Of a stretch of DNA of 64,000 nucleotides, positions 63,324 through 64,000 are shown in pieces. The position numbers and the translations under genes were made by a program. The notes beneath the pieces were generated by a model. That model did not search any database. It was not told the DNA's origin and worked only from the letters and a program-made list of their open reading frames with translations. The number at the start of each line of letters is the position of its first letter. Within the stretch, counting starts at the first letter, position 1. The stretch comes from Asterochloris sp. CNOR1 (lineage: Eukaryota; Chlorophyta; Trebouxiophyceae; Trebouxiales; Trebouxiaceae): the NCBI GenBank assembly GCA_963969365.1, contig OZ017754.1, positions 496,001-560,000 on the forward strand, read 5' to 3'.

Positions 63324-63328
63324 TGTAA
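63324..63328 (+). terminator. TGTAA polyadenylation signal for the ELF3-like gene
   Basis: TGTAA lies 31 bp after the stop codon at 63291-63293. That supports the short last exon, although the distance is at the short end for a 3' untranslated region. Confidence 0.45.
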
Positions 63329-63518
63329 GGCAGACATTTGCATGTTGCAAACCTCTTGCCTCGGTACCAAGAAATGACATTCTTTGGCCCCATCCTAGCA
63401 ACTGCTCCAACACTAGTTCAAGCAGCCGTTCTGCACATTCATGAAATTGTTGAGAGGCAATGACCATCATGATTGCAAATTTCAGCCTTCCAAAATTGTT
63501 GGGGAAAACTGTTGATCC

Positions 63519-63971
63519 TTATGCTGCAGCACCAACTGGCTGCTGGCTGTCCTGTGGGCTCCTTGCACTTGCGGCTGGCGCTTCTCTCCTGCTTAGTTTC
63601 ACGTGCAGGCCATGGGCTGTGTGGATGGTGGCCCCAGTTGCCATGCCCACAGCCTGGGGACCCTTGACAAACTCAAAATTGAATCTCCTGCACAGCAGCA
63701 GAGATGGGCTGCGATAGCCCCAGCACGATATGTTTGGCAGGAGTTAGCCCCAGCGCGGGGGCTTGCTCACCTGTCCCACCAGCAATGCATGGCCAGTTGC
63801 GCCTTTGGAGCTTGGCATCTAGAAGGGTAACGAGGCTCACCGCAACAGCATGCTGAGAGCCACCGTGGCTTCTAGCATGGCAAACTGGTCCCCCACACAC
63901 TTTCGCGCTCCTCCGCCAAAGGGAATGAACGCAAAATCGCTGGCAACCTCATTTGGGTACAGGCTGCTGCC
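63519..63971 (-). CDS. CYP97B: CYP97B-type cytochrome P450, C-terminal exons (partial)
   Basis: The last two exons of a P450 whose remainder lies beyond the right edge: 63971-63841 and 63687-63519 (minus). The first encodes [28 protein letters not shown], cited here only as its key parts: the heme-binding loop [10 protein letters not shown] with the axial Cys, followed by the L-helix. The second encodes [11 protein letters not shown] and [13 protein letters not shown], then a short Ala/Ser/Gln tail to TAA at 63521-63519. The NE..SDFAF.PFGGG and TGATIHT patterns are those of the CYP97 family (plastid carotenoid ring hydroxylases), closest to the CYP97B branch. An acceptor CGCAG precedes 63971, so the exon boundary is inside the window. 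Subfamily assignment is from memory of motifs. Confidence 0.85.
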
Positions 63972-64000
63972 CTGCGCCTCAGGTCTGTAACCTGCCCACC

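Overview
The window is nuclear DNA of a green alga (Chlorophyta). I infer a trebouxiophyte-like lineage, but the sequence does not prove the genus. Genes are cut into many short exons. Most introns run GT...CTGCAG, coding sequence is GC-rich, and predicted proteins carry Gln, His and Ala runs. Two products are typical of algae: a plastid HSP70B-type chaperone and an orthologue of the LHCII translation repressor NAB1. TGTAA, the chlorophyte polyadenylation signal, follows several stop codons. Every gene model was assembled by hand from reading frame, splice-site phase and family conservation. No transcript evidence was available.

Layout, left to right: 1-1332, no supported gene. 1333-7632 (+), plastid HSP70. 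8068-9913 (-), unknown plastid membrane protein. 10074-13046 (+), plastid Cof-type HAD phosphatase. 13746-17363 (+), NAB1 orthologue. 17755-22461 (-), Gfo/Idh/MocA oxidoreductase. 23279-23780, broken LINE reverse-transcriptase tail. 24517-35801 (+), ER-type Ca2+-ATPase of 19 exons. 36176-42770 (+), Gln-rich protein ending in a CCT-like motif. 43986-50400 (-), LysM-domain protein. 50768-55502 (+), KIN17. 55922-56140 (-), small membrane protein. 57196-63293 (+, 5' end unresolved), disordered Gln/His-rich protein with an ELF3-like helix. 63519-63971 (-), C-terminal exons of a CYP97B-type P450 running off the right edge.

Functionally this is ordinary chromosomal housekeeping and regulatory content, not an operon or island. 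Themes are plastid proteostasis (HSP70), light-harvesting translation control (NAB1), carotenoid-hydroxylase-type P450, ER calcium pumping, DNA/RNA maintenance (KIN17), and two proteins with motifs known from plant light and clock regulators (CCT, ELF3-like).

The most striking unexplained structure is recurrent. Introns of at least six genes hold diverged tandem copies of a piece of the neighbouring exon, usually one splice junction plus 20-60 bp ('ghost exons'). Other unusual points are a 10-nt microexon inside the catalytic DxD motif of the HAD enzyme, six apparent GC-AG introns (three in that one gene), a NAB1 that lacks both redox-switch cysteines of the Chlamydomonas protein, and a CCT motif that appears shortened.
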